Shown here: positions 43,347 to 51,881 of the stretch, piece after piece
Numbering within the stretch: the first letter of the stretch is position 1
Layout of the letters: each line of letters starts with the position of its first letter
Assembly: GCF_017873135.1 (NCBI RefSeq)
Contig: NZ_JAGGJV010000001.1
Span: 558,001-622,000, forward strand
DNA: 64,000 nt
Direction: 5' to 3'
DNA from: Rhizobium herbae
GTDB lineage: Bacteria; Pseudomonadota; Alphaproteobacteria; Rhizobiales; Rhizobiaceae
Notes under the pieces: model-generated
Databases searched by the model: none
What the model was told of the DNA's origin: nothing
The model's input: the letters and a program-made list of their open reading frames with translations, nothing else
Made by a program: the position numbers and the translations under genes

Positions 43347-44156
43347 CTACCGCATCTCCAGCAGCAGCGCCCGGTGATCGGACACTTCCGGCTGCGCCAC
43401 CGCGTCGAAGGTGACGACCTCCACATCCGGCGTCACCAGCATGTAGTCGGCGAAACGCCCGGCCTTTTCGTAATAGGATGTCCGCGTATCCGTATGCCCG
43501 CGCGAAACCACCAGATCGGACAGCCCCAGATCGGCGAGCGCGCCGAACATGCCGCTTTCCGGCAAGACGTTGAAATCGCCGCAAACCACCAGCCGCTCGT
43601 TGCCGGGCCAGAGGTTCAGGATAATCTCGATCAGCGCGTCCGTCTGTCTGTCACGCGCCGGCGTGTCGCCTTTGCCCGCCAGATCGCGAAGGCCATGCAT
43701 CTGGACGATGGTGACCGGAAAGCCATCCTCGTAGCTGAACAGCCGCAGGCAATGGGCGTTGCGCGCCCGCGGATGCGGTCCCCAGCCATCCGGCGAAAAT
43801 TCGCCATGGATGAAATCGCCGGCCTGACCGATGACGGCAAGCGAACTGCGCACGAAGGTCGCCAGTCCGAATTCGGAGGCAATTTCCGCGTCGCCGTCAA
43901 ACAGCGTGCCTCGTGCCGTCGGGCAGAAGAAGGCGTCATGAGACGGAAGTGCAGCGCGGATCTCGTCGAACAGGTTGGCGCGCTGCGGCAGTTCCACACC
44001 ATGATCGCGGTAGACCAGCCAATCCGATTGGGCAGCCGGCGTGCGCACCACCTCCTGAAGGCAGATCACATCCGCATCCACCTCCACGAGATACCGCATC
44101 AGCGGCGCATGGATCCGCCCGCCCCAGGCGTTCAATGAAACGATGCGCAGCACCAT
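43347..44156 (-). CDS. Endonuclease/exonuclease/phosphatase family protein
   Basis: 269 residues without a signal peptide. Conserved residues of the EEP fold occur in order: LRIVSLNAWGG, DVICLQEVVR (metal Glu), TIVQMHGLRDL, VVCGDFNVLPES (catalytic Asp, Asn) and VSDHRALLLEM (Asp-His). Cytoplasmic; could be a DNA repair nuclease or a phosphodiesterase acting on small molecules or lipids. Nothing nearby narrows it down. Confidence 0.85.
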   Translation of the reverse strand: MVLRIVSLNAWGGRIHAPLMRYLVEVDADVICLQEVVRTPAAQSDWLVYRDHGVELPQRANLFDEIRAALPSHDAFFCPTARGTLFDGDAEIASEFGLATFVRSSLAVIGQAGDFIHGEFSPDGWGPHPRARNAHCLRLFSYEDGFPVTIVQMHGLRDLAGKGDTPARDRQTDALIEIILNLWPGNERLVVCGDFNVLPESGMFGALADLGLSDLVVSRGHTDTRTSYYEKAGRFADYMLVTPDVEVVTFDAVAQPEVSDHRALLLEMR

Positions 44157-44237
44157 CGACCGGCTCCAGTCATTATCCTCACGCGTGAACCGCCCCCAAA
44201 GATGGGGCGGCCCGATCGGCGAAATATAGGCTCTACC

Positions 44238-44843
44238 TTAACGGCAATCGCCGTTGCCGATCACGCGAAAACCCTGGGCTTGCGCGGTGCAGGCATTCGG
44301 GAAGGTCTGTTCCCGGCGTCCCTGGCGGGCGCAGACCGGCGCGAATTCGCGGGTGCAGGCTTGCGGCCGGCGATCCGGATCGCGCGGCGGACGCATGTCG
44401 CTGTCGTCAACAGGCCTTTCGTCCGCACGGCTGCATTCGCCACGGCCGATCACGCGGAACCCTTGAGCCTCGGCCATGCAGCCGTTCGCAAACGTCTGCT
44501 GGCGCCGTCCCTGGCGGGCGCAGACCGGGGCATATTCGCGGGTGCAGACCTGCGGGCGGTCGCCGCCGAAATCGGGCCGCTCCGGACGGCATTCGCCGCG
44601 GCCGATGACGCGGTATCCATCCACCTGCGCCTGGCAGGCATTGGAAAATGTCTGCCGGTCGTCACCGCGGCGGGCGCAGACCGGGTCGTACTGCATGGTG
44701 CACATCTGCGGCCTGGACGGTTCCGGGCGGGGTCGGGGGCGTCCGCCGGGTTCGTCGACGACGACGGTGCACGCCGTCAGAGCGCCCAGCGACAGCGCCA
44801 CCAGCGCGGCAATACGGATCATAACGCGTTGAAACGGCATCAT
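44238..44843 (-). CDS. Lipoprotein with three Kazal-type inhibitor domains
   Basis: About 201 residues from ATG 44843, with GGGGAGGA upstream. Lipobox LGALTAC gives an outer- or inner-membrane lipoprotein. Three repeats follow, each with a Cys-x-Met/Arg-x-Tyr/Phe-x-PVCAR core: MCTMQYDPVCARRGDDRQTF, VCTREYAPVCARQGRRQQTF and ACTREFAPVCARQGRREQTF, each closed by (Q/A)GFRVIGxGxC or DGYRVIGRGEC. Linkers are Pro/Arg-rich. Kazal domains block serine proteases; a role against environmental or host proteases is a guess. The high similarity of the repeats suggests recent internal duplication. Confidence 0.82.
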   Translation of the reverse strand: MMPFQRVMIRIAALVALSLGALTACTVVVDEPGGRPRPRPEPSRPQMCTMQYDPVCARRGDDRQTFSNACQAQVDGYRVIGRGECRPERPDFGGDRPQVCTREYAPVCARQGRRQQTFANGCMAEAQGFRVIGRGECSRADERPVDDSDMRPPRDPDRRPQACTREFAPVCARQGRREQTFPNACTAQAQGFRVIGNGDCR

Positions 44844-44991
44844 TCGCAGTCCTCCCCCCAATTGGAACGCCGCGCGTCGAAACCGGCGCGAACGGACGCT
44901 GTAACACTTTGAATCACCGCGCCATTCTGGCCACAAATCAGGCGGGGTCAAGCTGCGCTACTCGCGCCGCGCGAGCAAGTATACGTAAAAA

Positions 44992-46071
44992 TCACAACGG
45001 CAAAATGCCCGTCTGGCGTGCGTCTTTCAACCATGCATCACGCAGGGCGCCATAATCGATCATGTCTGAAAGCCCAGATAGCGTTTCATCAAACTCACTG
45101 TTTTGTAGACCCATGAATTCGCGCCGCGTCTTCAGATCACGTGGATAGGGTACAGGAAACCCATCTATGCCGCTTTGCACTGCATTCGCTTGCACAACCA
45201 GTCCCATACTCTTCAGCACCTCGACTATGTCTGGGGCCAACGCGCCGCTGTCGTTGTAAAAGAACTGGTGCATCGAGCCGTTCTCCAATTCCGCGACAAA
45301 GAGGTAGATTGCAATAAGCCGGGTATAGGCGGGTGGCAGTTCAGCAAGAGAATGGAGCAAGTTCGTCGGCCGCTCGGGGGATGCAAGGCAGTTCATCAGA
45401 CCGCTTGCCAGAAATTCCAATTTCAGATCGTCCGAAGCTTCCGATCTGAGCGACTCGTACATTGAACTAAGCTCGGTCGAATCGCTGAGCCGCTGGGCTG
45501 CCACCTCGATGAGGCTGGGCAACGCATTGTAGCGTCTGGAGAGGTCATCCAGCCTTGCTCCAACGACCGGATCGACGATATCGCCGTTTCCATTGGACAA
45601 AGGGGAGTGGTTTTCGCCTGGCGCGCTGTGGTCCCAATCAAGGAGCGCTCGCCCCTCTCGAAACAACGCGGCATGCGCCTCAAGTCCGGCCGTCTCCAGG
45701 GTCTTGATGACTTCCCCCAGGAAAACACCTTTGTCGAGAAAGAAGAAGTTCCGCATGCCTTCCGGGCCGTCGGTCCATCGATCGACCGCCGTCAACATCA
45801 GGATCGGACGCTCGGTCGGCGCAAAAGCCGCAAGAATATCAGCCAGTGAGGCACGGGCCTTCACCGCCTCTTCCTCGGTTGGTGTATTTAGACGCAAGCC
45901 CAGAAGATAAATCGGCATGGCTCGATTTCTCTGCAACTCTATCCGCGGATAATGTCGCCATGCCTCGACAGCACAGTCCGAACCTTGCGCGCTTGATGCG
46001 CAGAACACCGTCCCGGCAACAAACATCGATGTTGCTACGAAACCTCGCCACCAGAACATCCGAATCCCCAT
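44992..46071 (-). CDS. Exported protein with tandem DUF4375-like domains
   Basis: About 359 residues from ATG 46071; ATG 46059 has the better ribosome binding site (GGGGA). A signal peptide ends about CASSAQG, so the product is probably secreted. Two DUF4375-like modules are visible: DGPEGMRNFFFLDKGVFLGE in the N-terminal half and ENGSMHQFFYNDSGALAPDIVEVL in the C-terminal half. DUF4375 (DMP19-like) is usually cytoplasmic and of unknown function; export is unusual. Codon use looks a little less GC-rich than that of neighbours. Confidence 0.6.
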   Translation of the reverse strand: MGIRMFWWRGFVATSMFVAGTVFCASSAQGSDCAVEAWRHYPRIELQRNRAMPIYLLGLRLNTPTEEEAVKARASLADILAAFAPTERPILMLTAVDRWTDGPEGMRNFFFLDKGVFLGEVIKTLETAGLEAHAALFREGRALLDWDHSAPGENHSPLSNGNGDIVDPVVGARLDDLSRRYNALPSLIEVAAQRLSDSTELSSMYESLRSEASDDLKLEFLASGLMNCLASPERPTNLLHSLAELPPAYTRLIAIYLFVAELENGSMHQFFYNDSGALAPDIVEVLKSMGLVVQANAVQSGIDGFPVPYPRDLKTRREFMGLQNSEFDETLSGLSDMIDYGALRDAWLKDARQTGILPL

Positions 46072-46161
46072 CCAACACCGGGGAATACCTTTGCAAAATC
46101 CCCGCTCCACAACAATCCAGGAAGTGTAAACCTGAGCGGCTACTGTCAAACGCACGAAGAG

Positions 46162-46191
46162 AAAAAGCCCGCGTCCTTTTCAGACGCGGGC
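46162..46191 (-). terminator. Intrinsic terminator of the Cache chemoreceptor gene
   Basis: GCCCGCGTC-CTTTTCA-GACGCGGGC (46167-46191) is a perfect 9+7+9 stem. On the minus strand it is followed by five T, 28 bases after the stop codon. Confidence 0.9.
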
Positions 46192-46218
46192 AATCGGCAT
46201 TTCGGTCTTTTGGATCAG

Positions 46219-48033
46219 TCAGGCGGCGCGGCCGTAGGCGGCCTGGCGGCTGTCGTCAGAAAGACGGAAGGTCTGCAGCAGGCTTTTCAGCTCGCGGCTT
46301 TCCTGTGCCAGCGTCTGGCTGGCCGCCGTCGTCTCCTCGACCATCGCGGCGTTCTGCTGGGTCATCTGGTCCATGCTGTTGACGGCCGTATTGACCTCGG
46401 CGAGCCCGGTTGCCTGCTCGCGAGCAGCCGTGGCGATCGAGGCCACATGCTCGTTGACCCGGTTGACCAGCCCCTCGATTTCCATCAGGGCATCGCCGGT
46501 CGAGCGCACCAGCGTCACGCCGGTCTCGACTTCGGTGGCGGAGTTGCGGATCAGTTCCTTGATCTCTTTGGCAGCCCCTGCCGAGCGCTGCGCCAGCTCA
46601 CGCACTTCCTGCGCAACGACAGCAAAGCCGCGCCCGGCGTCCCCTGCCCGCGCCGCCTCGACGCCGGCGTTGAGCGCCAGAAGGTTGGTCTGGAAGGCGA
46701 TCTCGTCGATGACGCTGATGATCTGGCTGATCTTGGTCGAAGACCCCTCGATCCGGCTCATGGCGGCAATCGCGTTGCGGACGATGTCGCCGGACTTGGC
46801 AGCGCTGCCCTTGGTCTCGTTGACCATCTCGCGGGCCTCGGCGGCGCGGTCCGAGGCGCTCTTGACCGTCGAGGTGATCTCGTCCAGAGCCGCCGCCGTC
46901 TCTTCGAGGGCTGCGGCCTGCTGTTCGGTACGGCGCGACAGGTTGTTGGCGGCTTCCGAAATATCGCCGGCGCTCTCATAGACCACCTCGGTCGACTGGG
47001 CGATCGACTGGATGACGCCACGAAGCGCCGTCACGGCCGTGTTGAAATCGTCGCGCAGCTTGGAATATTCCGGTGCGATCCGGACGATTTCCGCCGTCAG
47101 GTCGCCGCTTGCCAGCTTTTCCAGCGCGCCGCCGATGGTCGACATCGCGTCGGCCTGTACCTGTGCGTCCGACTGCAGACGGTGTTCGTTGCTGCGGCGC
47201 TCGTCGTCCAGCCTGTTCTGCTGTTCGGCCTCGCGCGCTCTCAAGCCGATGCGTTCCTTCACCGAGTCACGCAGCACCACCAGAACACCGGCCATCTGGC
47301 CGATCTCGTCCTTGCGGTCGGTTTCGGGAACCTCGGCCGATACATCCTCGTCGGCGATCGCCCGCATCGAGGTCTTCAGCCGCTCGATAGGAGCAACAAC
47401 GCTGCGAACGATGGAGAAGGCGGCGAGCAGAATGATCAGCGCTGCAATGCCACAGATCACGGCAACCTGGATCAGGCCCTCGCGGAACATTGCCGCAAGG
47501 TCATCGGCGTAGACGCCTGTGCCAACGACCCAGCCCCAGGGCTTGAAACCGGCGACATGCGAATATTTCAGCACCGGCTCCTCGGCGCCCGGCTTAGGCC
47601 AGTAATAATCAACGAAACCCTTGCCTTCCGCTTCGACCTTCTTGACGAATTCCACGAAGATGCGCTTGCCGTTGGGGTCCTTGTTTTCGGTCTGGTCGGT
47701 GCCGTCGAGCGCCGGCTTGATCGGATGCATGACGATGACCTGCTTCATGTCATTGATCCAGAAATAGCCGCTGCCCTGATAGCGCATGGCCTTGATGGCT
47801 TCGATGGAGCGCGCCTGCGCGTCCTTCTGGGAGAGTGTGCCGGCCTGCTCCTGCTTGTAGTAGGTATCGAAGACCGAAATCGCGTTTTCGTTCATGGCCT
47901 CGAGCATGGCCTTGCGCTGCGCCACGAGCTTGTCCTGCTCCTGGAACAGGCCAAGCGTCATGACGGCGGCCATGGTCAGAATCGCCAGCCCCACCAGCGC
48001 GTAAAGGCGCACGGAAATGCGGAAATGTTTCAT
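46219..48033 (-). CDS. Methyl-accepting chemotaxis protein with single Cache (sCache_2) domain
   Basis: About 604 residues from ATG 48033. First membrane helix (about 10-30), a sCache_2 periplasmic domain (about 35-185) with YFWINDMKQVIVMHPIKPALDG and GWVVGTGVYADDL, a second helix near 200, HAMP (about 215-265) and the signalling hairpin with EIAFQTNLLALNAGVEAARA near residue 450. sCache_2 domains usually bind small organic acids such as C2/C3 carboxylates. The final stretch does not carry a NWETF tether. A CtrA-like site lies upstream, at 48128-48142. Confidence 0.9.
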   Translation of the reverse strand: MKHFRISVRLYALVGLAILTMAAVMTLGLFQEQDKLVAQRKAMLEAMNENAISVFDTYYKQEQAGTLSQKDAQARSIEAIKAMRYQGSGYFWINDMKQVIVMHPIKPALDGTDQTENKDPNGKRIFVEFVKKVEAEGKGFVDYYWPKPGAEEPVLKYSHVAGFKPWGWVVGTGVYADDLAAMFREGLIQVAVICGIAALIILLAAFSIVRSVVAPIERLKTSMRAIADEDVSAEVPETDRKDEIGQMAGVLVVLRDSVKERIGLRAREAEQQNRLDDERRSNEHRLQSDAQVQADAMSTIGGALEKLASGDLTAEIVRIAPEYSKLRDDFNTAVTALRGVIQSIAQSTEVVYESAGDISEAANNLSRRTEQQAAALEETAAALDEITSTVKSASDRAAEAREMVNETKGSAAKSGDIVRNAIAAMSRIEGSSTKISQIISVIDEIAFQTNLLALNAGVEAARAGDAGRGFAVVAQEVRELAQRSAGAAKEIKELIRNSATEVETGVTLVRSTGDALMEIEGLVNRVNEHVASIATAAREQATGLAEVNTAVNSMDQMTQQNAAMVEETTAASQTLAQESRELKSLLQTFRLSDDSRQAAYGRAA

Positions 48034-48127
48034 ACGGCCCAATCCCCTCAGATTTTTGTCACCGCACGATACCGACAGGAATTTTCGAACTTCCTAACAA
48101 AGGACTGCTAAAATTGATAAGCTTTGT

Positions 48128-48142
48128 TTTACCGTCCGTTAA
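48128..48142. promoter_or_regulatory. Near-match CtrA-type site upstream of the Cache chemoreceptor
   Basis: TTTA-CCGTCCG-TTAA differs from TTAA-N7-TTAA in one position. It lies 95 bases before the chemoreceptor start in an AT-rich stretch. Could be chance. Confidence 0.3.
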
Positions 48143-48194
48143 AACTCAACCATAAGACACATAGTCCGAGCACGAACCAATATCAGGAGCTGTC

Positions 48195-48665
48195 ATGAAC
48201 CGCAGAATCTGCGCTGTTGCATTGCTGACCCCCATTTTCCTCACTCCCGTGCACGCGGAACAATCCTGCAATCGATGGAGTACCGGTGACACCGGCACCG
48301 GCCAGACGATGGCATCCATCTGCACCGGCCCGGCTGGAAAACAGAGCGAACTGGAAATCATGTGTGGCGGAACGGACAAGCTCTCTCTCCGCTACCTGCC
48401 GTTCAGGGAACAGGAACCCGAACCCAACAGCAGCTTCAAGGTCAACTGGACGGCATCGGGAGAAACGATCTCGCTTTCCATGGACTACGAAGCGGACGAC
48501 GGGGCACTTGCCGCCTATCCCGCCATATCCGATCGCGTCGTCGAACTGCTGAAAACCGCCGGCAGCATCAGGGCCGGCAGCGCCGATGGCCAATATGGTC
48601 CAGATGAATTCACCCTCGCCGGATCGTCGAAGGCCATCGCCGCCGTTCGGAAATCCTGCCCCTGA
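48195..48665 (+). CDS. Secreted protein of unknown function
   Basis: 156 residues. A signal peptide (1-21, ending PVHA) precedes a small mature domain with four Cys (AEQSCNRW, ASICTGP, EIMCGGT and VRKSCP), probably two disulfides. I recognise no family. It is divergent from the Cache chemoreceptor gene; 102 bases separate it from the thioesterase gene downstream. Confidence 0.6.
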   Translation: MNRRICAVALLTPIFLTPVHAEQSCNRWSTGDTGTGQTMASICTGPAGKQSELEIMCGGTDKLSLRYLPFREQEPEPNSSFKVNWTASGETISLSMDYEADDGALAAYPAISDRVVELLKTAGSIRAGSADGQYGPDEFTLAGSSKAIAAVRKSCP

Positions 48666-48767
48666 CCGCCAGGCACAGCGGATAGGCTGACCCGGTGGAT
48701 ATTTCTGCAAGGGTCTTTCTGATCCCGCCGCCTTGGGTTACATCCAAGCAAACGGAGACGACGGACG

Positions 48768-49148
48768 ATGGCCAAACCGAACGGCGACCTCACCTTGCGC
48801 ACGCTGGCAATGCCGGCCGACGCCAATGCCGCCGGCGATATCTTCGGCGGCTGGGTCATGGCGCAGATGGATCTGTCCTGCGGCATCCGCGCCGCCGAGC
48901 GGGCCCGCGGCCGCGTCGTCACCGCCGCCGTCAAGGAAATGGCCTTCGAAATGCCGGTCAAGATCGGCGATACGCTCTGCATCTATACCGATGTCGTCAA
49001 GGTCGGCCGCACCTCGATGACGCTGAAGGTCGAGGTCTGGGCGCAGCGCTACTTGTCCGACCGCATGGACAAGGTCACAGATGCCCTCTTCGTCATGGTG
49101 GCGCTGGACGAGGCCGGCCATCCGAAACCCGTGCCACCAGAGGCCTGA
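48768..49148 (+). CDS. Acyl-CoA thioesterase (hot-dog fold, YciA-like)
   Basis: 126 residues. NAAGDIFGGWVMAQMDLSCG carries the catalytic Asn-Asp environment of YciA/BFIT-type enzymes, followed by VTAAVKEMAFEMPVKIGDTL and VGRTSMTLKVEVW. Hydrolyses acyl-CoA in the cytoplasm; acyl length not predictable. It lies 21 bases before a membrane protein gene in the same direction. Confidence 0.87.
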   Translation: MAKPNGDLTLRTLAMPADANAAGDIFGGWVMAQMDLSCGIRAAERARGRVVTAAVKEMAFEMPVKIGDTLCIYTDVVKVGRTSMTLKVEVWAQRYLSDRMDKVTDALFVMVALDEAGHPKPVPPEA

Positions 49149-49169
49149 CATCCAACGAGGCCCCAAGTC

Positions 49170-49757
49170 GTGGAACAGCCCGTCGATCCGCAGCTTTTCT
49201 CCCATATCCGCGTCGTCATGGGCATGGTTATCAGCCTCTCGATGGCCCGCCTGCTGACCGGTCTGGCGCTGTTCGTCCAGCATCCCGGCAAGACCAGGAT
49301 CTACTGGCTGCATCTCGGCTGGGTACTCTTCATGTTCCTGTTCCTGATCTATTTCTGGTGGTGGGAATACCGGCTGCATGCGGTGCCGGTGATCGATTTC
49401 AGCGTCTATCTCTTCGTCATCTCCTATTGCTGCATCTTCTTCTTCCTCTGCGTCCTGCTGTTTCCCACATCGATGGAGGACTATAGCGGCTACGAGCATT
49501 ATTTCATGTCCCGCCGCGCGTGGTTCTTCGGCTTCCTGGCGCTCGCCTATGCCGTCGATCTCGTTGACACAGCCGTCAAGGGCAAGGACTATTTCATGTC
49601 CTTCGGTCTGGAATACCCACTGCGAAACGCAACCTATATCGCGCTCTGCATCGCCGCCGCCCTCACCGCCAACCGGCGTTTCCACGCGGTCTTCCTGATC
49701 GCCGGCCTTACCTACCAGGTCGTCTGGATTTTCCGCGCCTTCGACTTGCTGGACTGA
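49170..49757 (+). CDS. Membrane protein of unknown function
   Basis: 195 residues from GTG 49170, with GAGG upstream. Six hydrophobic segments, rich in Trp, Phe and Tyr (LMFLFLIYFWWWEY and others), so an inner-membrane protein. Charged ends (ARLLTGLALFVQHPGKTRIY) suggest positive-inside topology. I recognise no family. It follows the thioesterase closely and could be co-transcribed. Confidence 0.6.
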   Translation: MEQPVDPQLFSHIRVVMGMVISLSMARLLTGLALFVQHPGKTRIYWLHLGWVLFMFLFLIYFWWWEYRLHAVPVIDFSVYLFVISYCCIFFFLCVLLFPTSMEDYSGYEHYFMSRRAWFFGFLALAYAVDLVDTAVKGKDYFMSFGLEYPLRNATYIALCIAAALTANRRFHAVFLIAGLTYQVVWIFRAFDLLD

Positions 49758-49926
49758 GCAACGGAAAAAATCCGGCCGATTACCTGCCCATCGCGAAAAA
49801 GCGTTTCCCTGCGCGCCAAATCCACACAATAAATAAACTCTATAATCTCCATGGATTTAACTAGCATGATCCCGACAGCGGGAAGCGCCTCGATTTGGGC
49901 GCTGCCGCCAACCACAAGAGGGATCG

Positions 49927-50895
49927 ATGCTCACATTGACGAGACGCATCTTCGGCGCCGGCCTTCTGGCCGCCGGCCTGTTCGCCGCTTCCGGCCTTTC
50001 TGCCACCGGAGTGACCGCTGCCGAACTGACCGAATTCAAGATCGGCTATCAGAAGACCGGCCTGCCGGTCATCGCCCGCCAGCAGCAGATCATCGAGAAG
50101 GCGCTGGAGCCGAAGGGCATCACCGTCTCCTGGGTCGAGTTCACCGCCGGCCCGCCGCTGGTCGAGGCGTTGAATGTCGGCTCGATCGATGTCGGCTGGA
50201 CCGGCGATGCGCCGCCGATCTTCGGCCAGGCAGCCGGTTCCGCCATCACCTATGTCGCCGCCCTTCCCTCCAACGGCGCCGGCGAGGCGATCTTCGTCAA
50301 GCCGGAATCGCCGGTCCAGTCGCTGGCCGACCTCAAGGGCAAGAAGATCGGCGTCGGCAAGGGCACCAGCGCCCATAACCTCGTCGTCGCAGCGCTTGAA
50401 AAGGCCGGCATCGACTTCAAGGACGTCACCCCGGTCTATCTGAGCCCCGCCGATGCGGCAGCCGCATTCGCCAGCGACAAGATCGACGCCTGGGCCGTCT
50501 GGGATCCCTTCTTCGCCATCGCCGAAACCCGCTACAAGCCGCGCATCCTGACCACGTCGGCCGAGACGCTCAACGTCAAGACCTACTTCCTCGCCAACCG
50601 CGATTTTGCCAAGGACCATCCGGAAACGGTCAACACGGCCATATCGGCCCTGAAGGAAGCCGCCGCTTGGGCCGATGCCAACCGCGACAAGGTGGCGGAA
50701 GCCCTGCACGAGGTCACCGGCGTGCCGCTCGAAGCCCAGACGATCGCCGCCAACCGCACCAAGTTCGGCATCGAGCCGATCACCCCGGAAATCGTCGCCA
50801 GCCAGCAGCAGACCGCCGACCGTTTCTTCAAGCTCGGCCTCATCCCCAGGCAGATCAACGTTTCCGACGCCGTCTGGACGCCCCCATCAAACTGA
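49927..50895 (+). CDS. ssuA: Aliphatic sulfonate ABC transporter, substrate-binding protein
   Basis: 322 residues. Signal peptide with RRIFGAGLLAAGLFAASGLS, then LTEFKIGYQKTGLPVIARQQ, VSWVEFTAGPPLVEALNVGS, DVGWTGDAPPIFGQAAGSA and KKIGVGKGTSAHNLVVAALE, all SsuA-like. First gene of ssuA-ssuC-ssuB. Same length as and homologous to the orphan at 19.9 kb. The upstream region is AT-rich (49840-49870). No SsuD monooxygenase gene is in the window. Confidence 0.88.
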   Translation: MLTLTRRIFGAGLLAAGLFAASGLSATGVTAAELTEFKIGYQKTGLPVIARQQQIIEKALEPKGITVSWVEFTAGPPLVEALNVGSIDVGWTGDAPPIFGQAAGSAITYVAALPSNGAGEAIFVKPESPVQSLADLKGKKIGVGKGTSAHNLVVAALEKAGIDFKDVTPVYLSPADAAAAFASDKIDAWAVWDPFFAIAETRYKPRILTTSAETLNVKTYFLANRDFAKDHPETVNTAISALKEAAAWADANRDKVAEALHEVTGVPLEAQTIAANRTKFGIEPITPEIVASQQQTADRFFKLGLIPRQINVSDAVWTPPSN

Positions 50896-50909
50896 TTTCC
50901 TCCCAGGAA

Positions 50910-50949
50910 ATGCGGCAGCGTGCCGGTCGATCCGGGCCGGCACGCGAAG
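50910..50949 (+). terminator. Hairpin downstream of ssuA
   Basis: GCGTGCCGG and CCGGCACGC form a perfect 9-base stem around TCGATCCGGG-type loop sequence, shortly after the ssuA stop. It may lower expression of ssuC and ssuB relative to ssuA. Confidence 0.6.
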
Positions 50950-50953
50950 AGTA

Positions 50954-51041
50954 ATTCCAGCAAAAGTGTACCGCGGTTTTGCGTCCGGAATTGCGTAAAA
51001 CAGAGAGCTAGAGCGTTTTCGCGTTTCGAAGAAAAGCGGAA
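50954..51041. repeat. Palindromic interspersed element of rhizobial type
   Basis: ATTCCAGCAAAA (50954-50965) and TTTTGCGTCCGGAAT (50977-50991) form an imperfect palindrome, followed by a TGCGTAAAACAGAGAGC-type tail and a second weak hairpin (CGTTTTC...GAAAAGCG). From memory this resembles a family of short repeats found between genes in Rhizobium, Sinorhizobium and Agrobacterium. It separates ssuA from ssuC. Confidence 0.55.
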
Positions 51042-51063
51042 ATGGTCGAACGAAGGTTAGATC

Positions 51064-51843
51064 ATGAAATCCACCGTTCAATCGATCCTGCGAAACGGCA
51101 CCGGCTGGCTGCTGCCCGCCCTCATCGTGCTTGCCTGGGAAATCGCCGCCCGCACAGGGCTGATCTCGCCGAATGTCATGGCGGCGCCCTCGGCTGTCGC
51201 CGAAGCCTTCTGGCGGTTGCTTTTGTCCGGCGAACTCGTCCGCAACATCGGCGTCAGCACCGCCCGCGCCCTGTCCGGCTTCGTCATCGGCGGCTCGATC
51301 GGGCTGATCTTCGGCCTCGCCAACGGCCTCTCCGGCCTGTCGCGCAATTTGACCGACACGACCTTGCAGATGGTCCGCAACATCCCGCATCTGGCGCTGA
51401 TCCCGCTGGTCATCCTCTGGTTCGGCATCGACGAGGAGGCAAAGCTCTTCCTCGTGGCGCTCGGCGTGTTCTTCCCGATCTACGTCAACACCCTGCTCGG
51501 CATCCAGAGCGTCGATCCGCAGCTGGTCGAGATGGGCCGCGTCTACGGCATGTCGCGCACCACCCTGTTCTTCCGCGTCATCCTGCCCGGCGCCCTGCCC
51601 GCCATCTTCGTCGGCCTGCGCTATGCGCTTGGCATCATGTGGCTGACGCTGATCGTCGCCGAAACCATCGCCGCCTCCTCCGGCCTCGGCTACATGGCCA
51701 TGCAGGCACGCGAATTCCTGTTGATCGACGTCGTCGTGCTGTCGATCCTGATCTACGCCCTGCTCGGCAAGCTCGCCGACAGCTTTGCCCGGCTGCTGGA
51801 ACGGCTCACGCTCCAATGGCATCCGGCCTTCCAGACCGCCTGA
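51064..51843 (+). CDS. ssuC: Aliphatic sulfonate ABC transporter permease
   Basis: 259 residues with six membrane helices. The EAA loop is [24 protein letters not shown] (in part) near residue 170, and [18 protein letters not shown] and [17 protein letters not shown] are typical of SsuC/TauC. Inner membrane channel with SsuB. It is 38 bases upstream of ssuB and 168 bases after ssuA, a gap partly filled by a repeat. Confidence 0.88.
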   Translation: MKSTVQSILRNGTGWLLPALIVLAWEIAARTGLISPNVMAAPSAVAEAFWRLLLSGELVRNIGVSTARALSGFVIGGSIGLIFGLANGLSGLSRNLTDTTLQMVRNIPHLALIPLVILWFGIDEEAKLFLVALGVFFPIYVNTLLGIQSVDPQLVEMGRVYGMSRTTLFFRVILPGALPAIFVGLRYALGIMWLTLIVAETIAASSGLGYMAMQAREFLLIDVVVLSILIYALLGKLADSFARLLERLTLQWHPAFQTA

Positions 51844-51881
51844 CCGCCGAGCGAAAGCAAACCGAAACACGGAGCGCCGAA

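Noticed and set aside
44157-44237. Hairpin CGCCCC...GGGGCG between the Kazal and nuclease/phosphatase genes as a terminator
   Set aside because: The stem is short and no T run follows on either strand; could be chance in GC-rich DNA.
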